A DNA stretch of 64,000 bases from Neobacillus bataviensis LMG 21833 (lineage in GTDB: Bacteria > Bacillota > Bacilli > Bacillales > Cytobacillaceae): the NCBI RefSeq assembly GCF_000307875.1, contig NZ_AJLS01000115.1:1-64000 (forward strand), written 5' to 3'. Made by a program: the position numbers and the translations under genes. Positions 8,277-16,716 of the stretch are shown piece by piece. Under the pieces are notes generated by a model. That model ran no database searches and was not told where the DNA came from. It saw nothing but the letters and a program-made list of their open reading frames with translations. Position 1 is the first letter of the stretch. Each line of letters begins with the position of its first letter.

Positions 8277-9146
8277 AACCATCCTTACACTTCCCCCATG
8301 CAGCCAATCCCACTCAAAAGTTTCACCATCGATATGATAATGAATCGGTTCATCCTCAATGAGACCTTCTTCGCGCATTTCCTCTAACTGCTCATCGTAA
8401 TACTTATAAAACTTCTGTTTTAGGATTCCATAATAGTAGGCAATCGGCTTCCGGACAACCTTTGTAAATTTTAATTTTCTAATCAGTTGTCTAAAGGAAT
8501 CAATGGCGATTCTCACAATGACATCCGTTTCTTCAAGCATTCTATAGTCAAAAGCTAGGATATGAACCATATGCCAATAGTCTTCGATTAACTTGGCATC
8601 ATCGAAGAAACATTTAACAAATTGAACAAATTCCTGGGGCACACGGTTGCTCACGAAGGTGTGATTTAATTCAGACGGTTCTTCTTTACGTTTTTTTATC
8701 TTTTGATCTTTTTCAGTTTTAAAAAGATTAATAGTTTCTTTTAGGGGGTTCATTGTTTCCTGTTTGGGTGGTTCATTTACAGCAAAACGATTAAATACAT
8801 AAAGATTACTCGATTGCGAACCGTTTTTACGTTCTGTTTCATAAACAGTGAAAATGCCTAACTTCACTGCTTTGCTGATCATCCGCTTAAACGTAGAACG
8901 GGAAATCCCGTTATCGTGGTATTCATTATGAATCGCTTTTAACACAGTGCCGATCTTAGCATTGCACACACCAGGAATCTTCGCAGCAAAACGAACTAGC
9001 CGCTTTAAACCGACTAGCTCCGCTTTTGAAAAATCAGTCTTGTGCCCTACTAACCACATTTCCATATGATGGTTAAACTCTATCAAACTTTCAAATTGCG
9101 AAAATTGCTCAAATCCCTCAATGCTGCCTGATTTTAAATTCATCAT
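8232..9146 (-). CDS. Winged-helix protein, replication-initiator-like, function unknown
   Basis: The 304-residue protein has a probable DNA-binding helix-turn-helix around residues 45-125 (SRSTFKRMISKAVKLGIFTV). A basic linker (about 140-165) and an alpha-helical second half follow. Similar proteins are common in Bacillus and are annotated only as helix-turn-helix or cytosolic proteins. The ATG at 9146 is preceded by AAAGGGTGG at good spacing, while the longer frame starts with GTG inside that site. The C-terminal residues GEAGDGSHVSLNLD are encoded by a dispersed repeat, so the original C-terminus has been replaced. Confidence 0.65.
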   Translation of the reverse strand: MMNLKSGSIEGFEQFSQFESLIEFNHHMEMWLVGHKTDFSKAELVGLKRLVRFAAKIPGVCNAKIGTVLKAIHNEYHDNGISRSTFKRMISKAVKLGIFTVYETERKNGSQSSNLYVFNRFAVNEPPKQETMNPLKETINLFKTEKDQKIKKRKEEPSELNHTFVSNRVPQEFVQFVKCFFDDAKLIEDYWHMVHILAFDYRMLEETDVIVRIAIDSFRQLIRKLKFTKVVRKPIAYYYGILKQKFYKYYDEQLEEMREEGLIEDEPIHYHIDGETFEWDWLHGGSVRMVGEAGDGSHVSLNLD

Positions 9147-9748
9147 TTTGCGCCACCCTTTCACCGCTAGTTTCCGTTTCCGGCACCTCTACGATATCGG
9201 GTTTTGCTGAGATAATCGAACGGCTAAAATTCCATTTTGACGTGACTTTTTATACGAAAACCCTCATTTTTGCGTTCAAATTTGATTTTTGGAGCCAATT
9301 TTTGCAAATTCGGATTGATTTGCTATCAATTTTGATTTTTAGGAGGTTTTATTAATAAAAATTTCCATTCCCTGAAAACCTTCACCAAAAGAATCTGCCC
9401 CCATGGTATGTAGCCTTCACTTTTAAAACTGAATACTTCCGAAGGAAGTATTAGATTGAGGCAATGTGTGTATTTCTACCAAAAGACCTTTCAATTGAAA
9501 AGGAAAGCGAAGCAAGAGAACCGTCCCCTGCTTCACGGAAAGTGGCACCCGGTTTCGTCCCTCTGAATTGTCATGTATTTGTCACGAATTAGCTCGAGTT
9601 ATGGGGATTCTCACGTACTTTAGTTCGTGGTAATAAAGTCCTGATTATTATTTAATTAACAGGGGAGGTAATCATTAACATTTTCCCTATATAATTTCCG
9701 CTAAGGAAAGGGGCGGATGTTCACACGAAATAGAAAAACGCAATCCTA
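9147..9748. other. Intergenic region with palindromes and repeat fragments
   Basis: No gene is supported. It holds a perfect palindrome AATACTTCC-gaa-GGAAGTATT (9432-9452), a GAGAACCGTCCCCTGCTTC element (9508-9536) with a degenerate GGCACC element beside it, and an imperfect palindrome CACGTACTTTAGTTCGTG (9612-9629) upstream of the ComK homologue. GGGGAGGTAATC (9662-9673) looks like a ribosome binding site but has no usual start codon after it. A 20-codon frame from ATG 9717 has a good ribosome binding site but stops early. Confidence 0.5.
9508..9536. repeat. Dispersed GAACCGTCCCCTGCTTC element
   Basis: A short imperfect palindrome: GAAGCA...CTGCTTC flanks GAGAACCGTCCC. Variants occur at 125-149, 8253-8276, 32262-32316 (inverted pair), 53274-53305 and 62137-62166. 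The class resembles REP-like intergenic elements of Bacillus. Confidence 0.7.
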
Positions 9749-10399
9749 TTGTTCATCAGAGAGTTCTTATCAGAAATAGTAACAGGCAAACTTTTTTTCA
9801 AATCAATTGATTTAAAGGAGAGGAAGACTATTATTATTCTAAAAAATTATTTTATCGAAAAGAAAATGATTTTAATGATGGGAGAATATGACCAATTCGG
9901 GAAGCTGTGTGCACGGGTCATGGCAGGAAAGTCGTCTTTTCTGGTGGACAGAACCCCCTTACATCTATTAAATGATACATTAACCTACATAGGCTTTGAT
10001 TTAAGAGGGGCAATGACGGGGGCAAAATCGATCCTCGGCAAGAAAATAAAGTGTCCGATCATCGTGAATCCCTATCTGGGAATTTGCCTTTTTCCGAACA
10101 AATCACCCCAAAAGGCAGATTGTATCTGGTTTAACCCCGAACATATTATAACAACGACAGCAATGGGCAATGAGACGAAAGTAGAATTAAGTAATGGTTA
10201 TTCTATTAGGGTCGATTCAAAATTATCTGCCTTTAATGAAAAAATCCAGACAGCCAATCAGTTAATACGGTTATCAATGGATCGAGGCAATCATCCTGGT
10301 CCAGTTACCTGCTATCTCGAGCCTAAAAAAGGACACCAACTGTCCAAGGAGAAAACAGGCAAGTACAATTTTTCTTCCTTAGAAGATGAGCAAAAATAA
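9749..10399 (+). CDS. comK: ComK-family competence transcription factor homologue
   Basis: The protein aligns from memory with B. subtilis ComK over most of its length: CARVMAGKSSFLVDRTPL, KCPIIVNPYLGICLFP, KVELSNGYSIRV and FNEKIQTANQL match the ComK order and spacing. ComK binds AT-rich boxes and switches on DNA-uptake genes. The start is odd. The frame opens at a TTG (9749) with no ribosome binding site, while an ideal AAAGGAGAGG (9814-9823) is followed six bases later only by ATT codons at 9830-9838. Initiation at ATT 9830 would give 189 residues, close to ComK's 192. The first ATG is at 9866. The gene is monocistronic and may be a second, minor ComK. Confidence 0.75.
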   Translation: MFIREFLSEIVTGKLFFKSIDLKERKTIIILKNYFIEKKMILMMGEYDQFGKLCARVMAGKSSFLVDRTPLHLLNDTLTYIGFDLRGAMTGAKSILGKKIKCPIIVNPYLGICLFPNKSPQKADCIWFNPEHIITTTAMGNETKVELSNGYSIRVDSKLSAFNEKIQTANQLIRLSMDRGNHPGPVTCYLEPKKGHQLSKEKTGKYNFSSLEDEQK

Positions 10400-10517
10400 A
10401 AGCTTCAAGCTGTGTGATAACAGTTGTTCAAAAGGAGAATGTCATTGACCCCTTGGCTTCCCCAAAATGTGTAAGATTGAGCTTAATCTAAAAAAAACTT
10501 CATGAAAAGGACATTTT

Positions 10518-10533
10518 ACGCACTGCAGTGCGT
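10518..10533. promoter_or_regulatory. Perfect 16-bp palindrome, candidate operator
   Basis: ACGCACTGCAGTGCGT is perfectly self-complementary and lies 51 bases before the start of the small Xre-type regulator. That is the expected place for autoregulation. Function is inferred from position only. Confidence 0.45.
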
Positions 10534-10583
10534 GGAGTGATATTGCTTGGCATTATGTAATGGTCTTAAAAAGGAGAATTCCT

Positions 10584-10844
10584 TTGAAAAAGACCAAAGA
10601 AGAAATGTATATAGGAATTGGGTTAGGAAGATTGAGAAATGAGAAAAAATGGACACAAGAGAAACTTGCTGAAGAGAGTAAACTAAATACTCGCTACATT
10701 CAAGACCTTGAGTATAATGAAAAATCACCGTCTGGAACAACTCTTGGCTTGCTGGCAAATGCTTTTGAGATGAAGCTTTCGGAGTTTCTTAAACAGATTG
10801 AGGATGAGATTATTTACAAATATCCTGAAAAAAGGCTACCATAA
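10584..10844 (+). CDS. Small Xre-family helix-turn-helix regulator
   Basis: The 86-residue protein is almost entirely a Cro/C1-type DNA-binding domain (GLGRLRNEKKWTQEKLAEES...YIQDLEYNEKSPSGTTLGLLANAF), with a short C-terminal helix. The start at TTG 10584 is chosen because AAGGAG (10571-10576) lies seven bases upstream. The longer ATG frame at 10560 has no such site. It stands alone, with a perfect palindrome in its leader. Targets are unknown, and the c-di-GMP riboswitch unit lies next downstream. Confidence 0.8.
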   Translation: MKKTKEEMYIGIGLGRLRNEKKWTQEKLAEESKLNTRYIQDLEYNEKSPSGTTLGLLANAFEMKLSEFLKQIEDEIIYKYPEKRLP

Positions 10845-11185
10845 AAACGGGATCATAAATACAAGCAAATGGAGGTTAAATCTGATAATTTAAAATCAGT
10901 TTTTGTTAGGGAGATCCATCCTTAAGATTTCCCAAATCTTTCAAAAGGGACTTTGAGATAATTAATGAAAACAAGAGCAACAGTATATCGGATTTCCAAA
11001 ATGATGATTTAACATTCTAATATGAGAGCCCTTTCGACTTATTTCTAAATAGTTCATACTATTCAAACGTTTGGTTAAATTGGCTGTAAGTACTAATCTA
11101 TAGGGGATTTCCCTGCAAATCAGGAAAAAGATAATCGGGGCGTGACAGGCACCAAGATCGAAATTTGTCGAAACTACAGTGGCTT
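10845..11185. other. Intergenic region before the riboswitch unit
   Basis: AT-rich, with no supported gene. A short hairpin CTGAT/ATCAG followed by TTTTTG (about 10878-10903) could end transcription of the Xre gene but is weak. A CGTGACAGGCACC repeat fragment lies at 11140-11153. Confidence 0.45.
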
Positions 11186-11212
11186 TTTACTAACTTTATG
11201 TACGTATATAAT
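11186..11212 (+). promoter_or_regulatory. Promoter of the riboswitch 1 unit
   Basis: TTTACT (11186-11191) and TATAAT (11207-11212) are separated by 15 bases. A second TATAAT overlaps at 11214-11219. The aptamer begins about ten bases downstream, so transcription would start right at the riboswitch. Confidence 0.55.
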
Positions 11213-11225
11213 ATATAATATTTAT

Positions 11226-11302
11226 TTAAGGGCAAACTCACTGAAAGGTGACGACGCAAAGCTATAGGGGCTTCTGTCATAAGACCTGCCAGCCAGCTAC
11301 CA
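11226..11302 (+). promoter_or_regulatory. Cyclic di-GMP-I (GEMM-I) riboswitch 1
   Basis: The class-I signature is present in order: GGGCAAACTCAC, the GAAA loop, GGTGACGACGCAAAGC, then a receptor arm starting CTATAGGGGCTTCTG and ending GCCAGCCAGCTACC. This matches the conserved core around the two ligand-contacting helices. Directly after the aptamer, CATCAAA (11301-11307) can pair with TTTGATG (11324-11330), which holds the start codon of the downstream gene. The ribosome binding site lies in the loop. Control of translation rather than of termination is therefore likely. Confidence 0.9.
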
Positions 11303-11327
11303 TCAAATGAAAAAGGGGAATTTTTTG

Positions 11328-11465
11328 ATGTCAAAAAGTATTTGGACCACACCCGAAGAGGTAATGAGAAAGAAGAAAATGAAGAAGAACCCACTTTATA
11401 TTTCAATAATGATAGGCACAGTCATACTTAGTGTAGCAGTGACGGTACTCGTCAACTCAATATAG
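11328..11465 (+). CDS. 45-residue single-pass membrane protein under c-di-GMP control
   Basis: The ATG lies 25 bases after the riboswitch and follows AAAAGGGGAA. The protein has a short N-terminal stretch (MSKSIWTTPEEVM), a basic patch RKKKMKK at residues 14-20, and one strongly hydrophobic helix (about 24-42) ending five residues from the stop. By the positive-inside rule the N-terminus should be cytosolic. No family is recognised. The gene is the only one between the riboswitch and the terminator at 11562, so it is the sole output of this switch. Confidence 0.8.
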   Translation: MSKSIWTTPEEVMRKKKMKKNPLYISIMIGTVILSVAVTVLVNSI

Positions 11466-11561
11466 AATAATCTATTCTTATATGAATCGTTCCGTTTTCC
11501 TATTCTTTTAAAGACTAAACTACAAAAAAACTAGCAGGACACAATTATTAATAATATTTTT

Positions 11562-11588
11562 GAATCGGCATTCAGCTGATTCTTTTTG
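11562..11588 (+). terminator. Intrinsic terminator of the riboswitch 1 unit
   Basis: GAATCGGC and GCTGATTC pair (one G-U pair) around ATTCA and are followed by TTTTTG. It closes a self-contained transcription unit of about 370 bases. Confidence 0.8.
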
Positions 11589-11966
11589 TTCATACAGCAG
11601 GTACAAGGTGATTACGGCCACGGGAATTACCAAGCTTCGACAACTTTTTACCAATAAAAAGCTCCTCTTATTACAAAGCGTATCTAGTTAAAAACCAATA
11701 TTTACGCTTTAGCTTTAGTTATCCCCTAGTCTTTTAAGAATTGCTCATAACGACGAATAGAAAATGAGTTAGAAAGGCGAAAATATAATATGATGCTTGT
11801 ATGGATGTTCACATAAAATCCACTTTCTTAACTAAACCAAACTCCTACCAAATAGATTAAATGTTCCGATGCTACAAATATCGACATATCTCGAGCGGTG
11901 ACAAGCACCAGAATTTACCTCCATTTTCCCAAATCAATTAATAACAAATTATTACAAATTCAAGGC
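11589..11966. other. Intergenic region between riboswitch 1 unit and acyltransferase
   Basis: No gene is supported. A GCGGTGACAAGCACC repeat fragment is at 11894-11908. AAAAAAACTAGCAGGACAC (11524-11542), just before this stretch, resembles AAAAAAAGCTAGCGAGACAC at about 15075-15094. Nothing else is obvious. Confidence 0.45.
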
Positions 11967-11994
11967 CAAAAAAACAGAGAGGCACCCTCTCCGT
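11967..11994 (-). terminator. Terminator after the acyltransferase gene
   Basis: On the minus strand GAGAGG and CCTCTC pair around a three-base loop and are followed by seven T. It lies about 75 bases beyond the acyltransferase stop codon. Confidence 0.75.
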
Positions 11995-12069
11995 TTAACC
12001 ATCGTGCTTCACCGCATTAAACTTTAACTGAGTGGGGATCCAACCTCCTAAATGCGCAATTACAACAGA

Positions 12070-13182
12070 TTAAGCAACAGCTTCTTTTTTATTATTTTTA
12101 CCCTTGGATTTCCTTTCTAAAATTAGGCCTTTTATAAATTTAATTAGTGGCATTTCAATAACATAATGTAGAATACAACCAGCAATTAAAGTAATAATTA
12201 CACATAAAGTGATACTGATAAAGTAACCAAAGATGTCATATAAGTTTAAATAGTTAAAAATTTTATTTAGAAAAGAAACAGAAATGTAATTAATTAAATA
12301 TATTGAGTAAGAAGCATTTCCTAATATGAACAAAATATTTATATGTCGCAATTTTCCCTTAGATTCTAATGATACTAAACCAAAAATGATGAAAAATGCA
12401 GGAATCCCCCAAGCGATGATTCTGTGTACTTCAATTATTTTAGAAAATTGGTTATACCAAGAAAAAGCAAACCAAATTAAACCGAAAAATAAAGATAGTT
12501 TACCAAAGTTCTTGAGTTTATTTTCTTTAGATACAAATAAATGCGCTGCTAAACTACCTAAGGCAAAGTCTATATTATACGGGTTAAAAAGAAATTTAAT
12601 CCAAATATTTTGTCCTTCCCAAATATCCCTAGGCATAAAAATGAATAATAAACAAGTAGTAGTAAGCCATAAAGCTATAACAGAATACGAAACTTTCCTG
12701 TTCTTATTAAAAATTAAAATTAAGCCAAAAATAATGTAAAACAAAACCTCATGCCTCAATGACCAAGCAACATTTAATATTGGAAAATGAATATCGGGTA
12801 TAAGAAGCCAGGACTTAATTATAAACATAGGATTTGTTTCAAAGCCTTCACCAAAAGATGGAATTAAAAAGTATAAAGGCGTTACTACTAGAAGTACTAC
12901 CCAATATACTGGATAAACCCTAATAAATCTCTTTAGTAAAAAAGGTTTAAGTTTCTCTTTGTTACCAATATCAGGCCGATGAACAAAATAAATAATAAAC
13001 CCACTTAATACAAAAAATATATCTACACCCATATATCCGGCTCTAAAAAAATTATTTAAATAGCTATAATGGTGGTAGACTTTAAAAAGACTAGTTGCAT
13101 GTAAAAGAAGAACAAATGTTGCAGCTATCCCTCTAATATATTGCAATGAGTAAAGTGTAGATTTCATATTAATCTCCTTCAA
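12070..13182 (-). CDS. Acyltransferase family 3 membrane protein
   Basis: The 370-residue integral membrane protein has about ten hydrophobic segments. The family 3 hallmarks are visible: YIRGIAATFVLLLHA near the N-terminus with the conserved R and H, GVDIFFVLSGFIIYF, KRFIRVYPVYWV, and NVAWSLRHEVLFYIIFG. Such enzymes acetylate or otherwise acylate sugars of surface polysaccharides. It is the last gene of the first exopolysaccharide locus but has its own leader and terminator. The specific acyl group and sugar are unknown. Confidence 0.88.
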   Translation of the reverse strand: MKEINMKSTLYSLQYIRGIAATFVLLLHATSLFKVYHHYSYLNNFFRAGYMGVDIFFVLSGFIIYFVHRPDIGNKEKLKPFLLKRFIRVYPVYWVVLLVVTPLYFLIPSFGEGFETNPMFIIKSWLLIPDIHFPILNVAWSLRHEVLFYIIFGLILIFNKNRKVSYSVIALWLTTTCLLFIFMPRDIWEGQNIWIKFLFNPYNIDFALGSLAAHLFVSKENKLKNFGKLSLFFGLIWFAFSWYNQFSKIIEVHRIIAWGIPAFFIIFGLVSLESKGKLRHINILFILGNASYSIYLINYISVSFLNKIFNYLNLYDIFGYFISITLCVIITLIAGCILHYVIEMPLIKFIKGLILERKSKGKNNKKEAVA

Positions 13183-13529
13183 ATGTATTTAATTCTTAGA
13201 GAAGAAGGCACGGAGATGTTCCTTTCACTAATGTTAATAGGTACCATTTCTAGTTCAAAAGGGAAAAGTGTTATTTGTAAGTGTAGCTAATTTTTTTGGT
13301 GTAATTATTGAATGCGAAATTGATTTAGTAGTACAAAGTCTATCAAAAAGTGATAAATATTATAATATAATGGAGCCAATTAATTAGATGGCGTACCTTT
13401 TGCATGACCCAAATTACTGTAACCATTTAATGATTGTTTTAAGCAACCGGTTGGAATTTAGATACTTTGCAGTTGAATTTCACTGTATTCGATAATCGTT
13501 GGATTAGAGATTTGACTAATGACTTGAAC
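13183..13529. other. Intergenic region upstream of the acyltransferase
   Basis: AT-rich, about 350 bases, with no supported gene. It should contain the acyltransferase promoter, but no convincing -35/-10 pair on the minus strand could be fixed. The ORF at 13439-13660 runs antiparallel to the ugd terminator and is not credible. Confidence 0.4.
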
Positions 13530-13567
13530 AAAAAACCCCTTATCCATATTTTTGATAAGGGATTTTT
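13530..13567 (-). terminator. Terminator after ugd
   Basis: On the minus strand CCCTTATC and GATAAGGG pair around an A/T loop and are followed by GTTTTTTG. It is located just past the ugd stop codon. Confidence 0.8.
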
Positions 13568-13580
13568 ACAAAAGTCTGAA

Positions 13581-14753
13581 CTAATCCCTACTGAACAAAT
13601 CTCGGGTATAAACCTTATCCTCAACCTCACGTAGGTCATCAGACAATCGATTCGCCACAATCACATCAGATACCCTCTTAAATTCCTCTAAGTCATTAAT
13701 TACTCTAGAATTAAAGAATTTTTCCTCATCGAGAGCCGGTTCGTATACAACCACTTCAATACCTTTAGCTTTAATACGCTTCATTACACCTTGAATGGCG
13801 GATTGTCTAAAGTTATCTGAATCCATTTTCATAGTGAGTCTATAGATACCCACTATCTTAGGTTTCCTTTTTATAATCATTTCCGCAACGTGATCTTTTC
13901 TAGTCCTATTTGCATCAACGATTGCTGTCATTATATTATTAGGAACATTCGAATAATTGGCTAATAGCTGCTTTGTATCTTTTGGCAGGCAGTATCCACC
14001 ATAACCAAAGGAAGGATTATTATAATGATTCCCTATTCGTGGATCAAGCCCAACTCCATCAATGATTTGTTTAGTATCTAATCCTCTTACTTCAGCGTAT
14101 GAATCTAGTTCATTGAAAAAAGCGACTCTCATCGCTAAGTAGGTATTTGCAAATAGTTTAATGGCCTCCGCTTCAGTGGAATTCGTAAACAAAATATCGA
14201 TATTTTCTTTTAAGGCACCTTCAACTAGTAAATCAGCGAAAACTTTAGCTCTTTCTGATTGTTCTCCCACCACAATTCTTGAAGGGCATAAGTTATCCAA
14301 AAGTGCTTTTCCTTCTCTTAAGAACTCCGGTGAGAAAATAATATTATCAGTTTCAAACTTCTCCCTTACTTTCTCTGTATAGCCTACTGGAACTGTAGAC
14401 TTGATTACCATTATAGCATCCGGGTTAATAGATAATACATTGGCAATAACAGCTTCAACAGTTCTTGTGTTAAAATAGTTCTTTTCCGGATCATAGTTTG
14501 TTGGTGTTGAAATAATGACATACTCTGCATCTATGAATGCTTTATAATTATCCGTTGTTGCAATTAAATTAAGTTCTTTTGTTGCTAAATATTCTTCAAT
14601 CTCATTATCTATAATAGGAGATCTTCTATTATTAATCATATCAACTTTTTCTTGAATAATATCAAGAGCTATTACCTCATTATGTTGAGCTAAAAGAATC
14701 GCATTCGATAATCCTACATAGCCTGTTCCTGCTATTGTAATTTTCACGTTCAC
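13581..14753 (-). CDS. ugd: UDP-glucose 6-dehydrogenase
   Basis: The 390-residue enzyme oxidises UDP-glucose to UDP-glucuronate with NAD. The Rossmann motif [15 protein letters not shown] is at residues 9-23, and the catalytic cysteine is in [18 protein letters not shown] (about 250-267). [15 protein letters not shown] and KSTVPVGYT are also present. Its length and these blocks resemble the short enterobacterial Ugd type more than the ~440-residue TuaD type of B. subtilis. It is monocistronic within the polysaccharide locus and uses UDP-glucose made by GalU. Confidence 0.93.
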   Translation of the reverse strand: MNVKITIAGTGYVGLSNAILLAQHNEVIALDIIQEKVDMINNRRSPIIDNEIEEYLATKELNLIATTDNYKAFIDAEYVIISTPTNYDPEKNYFNTRTVEAVIANVLSINPDAIMVIKSTVPVGYTEKVREKFETDNIIFSPEFLREGKALLDNLCPSRIVVGEQSERAKVFADLLVEGALKENIDILFTNSTEAEAIKLFANTYLAMRVAFFNELDSYAEVRGLDTKQIIDGVGLDPRIGNHYNNPSFGYGGYCLPKDTKQLLANYSNVPNNIMTAIVDANRTRKDHVAEMIIKRKPKIVGIYRLTMKMDSDNFRQSAIQGVMKRIKAKGIEVVVYEPALDEEKFFNSRVINDLEEFKRVSDVIVANRLSDDLREVEDKVYTRDLFSRD

Positions 14754-15104
14754 TACATCTCCACTGTTCTGTAATTTTTACGATGATTTAGATTGAAAAT
14801 AATTATCGTAAAGTTTTCTAAATTAGGCAAAAATTAGGTGACGACATGCACCATGAATAATCAAAAAAGGTAAATACCAGTTCTTACAGATTTACAAAAA
14901 GGTTTATTCAATTAAAAAGAAAAAATAGAACCAAGTTCTTTTGGTGGTTGATTTTTTTGGGATAATTCGGTCTATCAAATGGGGAGCTATCGATGTAAAC
15001 AGCTTCTCCTTAATTTAAAACGGCCATAAAAGTGTAATCTCCTAATCTATAAGCCAAAACATATATCTAAACTAAAAAAAGCTAGCGAGACACTTGCGTT
15101 TAAA
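14754..15104. other. Intergenic region between ugd and manC
   Basis: About 350 bases with no supported gene. It contains a diverged GGTGACGACATGCACC repeat fragment (14837-14852) and, near 15075, an AAAAAAAGCTAGCGAGACAC sequence related to one at 11524. A promoter for ugd is expected but could not be assigned. Confidence 0.4.
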
Positions 15105-16487
15105 TCAATTCATATTCAATTGATAACACAGTTCCTCTACTTCATTCCAATCCTTTATAACACGGACAATATCTTCTTCAATTAATTCCTGACCACTTTG
15201 TACTTCAATAAGTTCTAATTCAGTTATGGCCTTTAAAGCATGATGATCACCTGAATTTATTTGAAGAACATCTCCTGGACGAACAACTCGCAATTTTCCA
15301 TTTAATGCAACAAGCCCTTCCCCTTTTATAAAAGTCCATGTTTCACTTCGTTTATTATGAAATTGATAGCTTAAATTTTTCCCCGCATTAATGCAAATTC
15401 TTTTAGTTAAAACTTCGTTCCCTTGCTCAAATTTAGATTGGTCAAGTATCCGATACCACCCCCATCTGCGCTCCTCATACATCGGCCTGTTGTCAAATTC
15501 CCCCACTAACTCTTTAATACGTGGACTTGCCTCTTTATCAGCTACTAAAATACCATCCGGACTTGCAGCTACGATTACATTGGACATGCCTAAAACAGTA
15601 ACTGGAATATCCAATTCATTAATTAAATGGGTATTGGTTGAATCCGCACTGATTACACCTTTACCAATCTGGTTAATGCCCATCTCGTCTGTAAGTGTAT
15701 TCCAAGTACCCAAGTCCTTCCAGTAACCATTATAAGGAATGACCACTATATTTTTTGTTTTTTCTACTACTTCATAATCAAAACTTATTTTGGGAAGTTT
15801 ATCATACTGTTTTAGCAATTCTTCATAATAAATAGGTAATCCCTTTGCTTCTAAAATATTTATTAAATAGTCTAATTTGAAAGCAAATACTCCACAATTC
15901 CATAAGGATCCTTGAGAAATTAACTCCTTTGCCTTCTCCACTCCTGGCTTTTCAATAAACAACTTAACTTTACTATAATCGGAGCTTTTTACTTTTTCTT
16001 CTTCGGGAACAATGTAACCATACTTTGAAGATGGGTAAGTTGGATTTACTCCAATTAATGCAAGGTCAGCTCCACTTTGTTGGATAACACATTCTAAATC
16101 TTGTACTCGTTTAAAAAATTTATCTTCCACGTATGGATCAACAGGCAATACAGCAATTGTTTCCTCTAAACTTACAGACTTTACACTGTACAAATAACTT
16201 GCAGCTAAAGCAATTGCAGGAAAAGTATCTCGCCGACTTGGCTCAACAATTAAGCCAGCTTCACCATTTAGCTGGCTTAGAATCATATCTACTTGTGATT
16301 TACTTGTTGATACAACAGAGGAATTTTCTAATCCCGTTTTAACCAGCTGCCCCCAAACACGTTGAACCATTGATTCAAGATTGGCATTTTCATTTTCTAG
16401 GACCTTCAAAAACTGCTTTGAGCGTGAATCGTTAGATAAAGGCCAAAGACGCTTTCCTGATCCACCGGATAGTAATACTAACTTCAT
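15105..16487 (-). CDS. manC: Mannose-1-phosphate guanylyltransferase / mannose-6-phosphate isomerase
   Basis: The 460-residue enzyme is of the bifunctional type II. The N-terminal nucleotidyltransferase has LLSGGSGKRLWPLS (residues 5-18) and FIEKPG; the C-terminal cupin (about 345-460) has the QFHNKRSETW and GDHHALKA metal-site segments. It would make GDP-mannose from mannose-1-phosphate and possibly interconvert mannose-6-phosphate and fructose-6-phosphate. It lies between the GT operon and ugd, so the polymer probably contains mannose or a GDP-mannose-derived sugar. Confidence 0.93.
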   Translation of the reverse strand: MKLVLLSGGSGKRLWPLSNDSRSKQFLKVLENENANLESMVQRVWGQLVKTGLENSSVVSTSKSQVDMILSQLNGEAGLIVEPSRRDTFPAIALAASYLYSVKSVSLEETIAVLPVDPYVEDKFFKRVQDLECVIQQSGADLALIGVNPTYPSSKYGYIVPEEEKVKSSDYSKVKLFIEKPGVEKAKELISQGSLWNCGVFAFKLDYLINILEAKGLPIYYEELLKQYDKLPKISFDYEVVEKTKNIVVIPYNGYWKDLGTWNTLTDEMGINQIGKGVISADSTNTHLINELDIPVTVLGMSNVIVAASPDGILVADKEASPRIKELVGEFDNRPMYEERRWGWYRILDQSKFEQGNEVLTKRICINAGKNLSYQFHNKRSETWTFIKGEGLVALNGKLRVVRPGDVLQINSGDHHALKAITELELIEVQSGQELIEEDIVRVIKDWNEVEELCYQLNMN

Positions 16488-16677
16488 TTAAAGTCCTCCC
16501 CCAAAAATAGCATCAAATTAAACCTTTATTCTTTTCATTCCTACATATATTATTAATTCAATATTTCTAGTAGGCTATCTTCGGACAGTAATTCTTCAAA
16601 TTGGCTTCTTCAAATCATTTTTTACTATAAGCCCGCCTATTAATTAACTAACCATTAATTTACTTTTATTGTAGGAA

Positions 16678-16716
16678 ATAAAAAAGCGCTATTTTTTCGA
16701 TTCAATTGCGCTTTTC
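16678..16716 (-). terminator. Terminator overlapping the end of the GT operon
   Basis: On the minus strand AAAAGCGC and GCGCTTTT flank an 18-base loop, and the T-tract continues after the stem. The stop codon of the last glycosyltransferase gene (16689) lies inside the hairpin. Confidence 0.7.

Noticed and set aside
11098-11406. 102-codon minus-strand open frame
   Set aside because: It is antisense to riboswitch 1 and the start of the 45-residue gene, has no ribosome binding site and no recognisable sequence.
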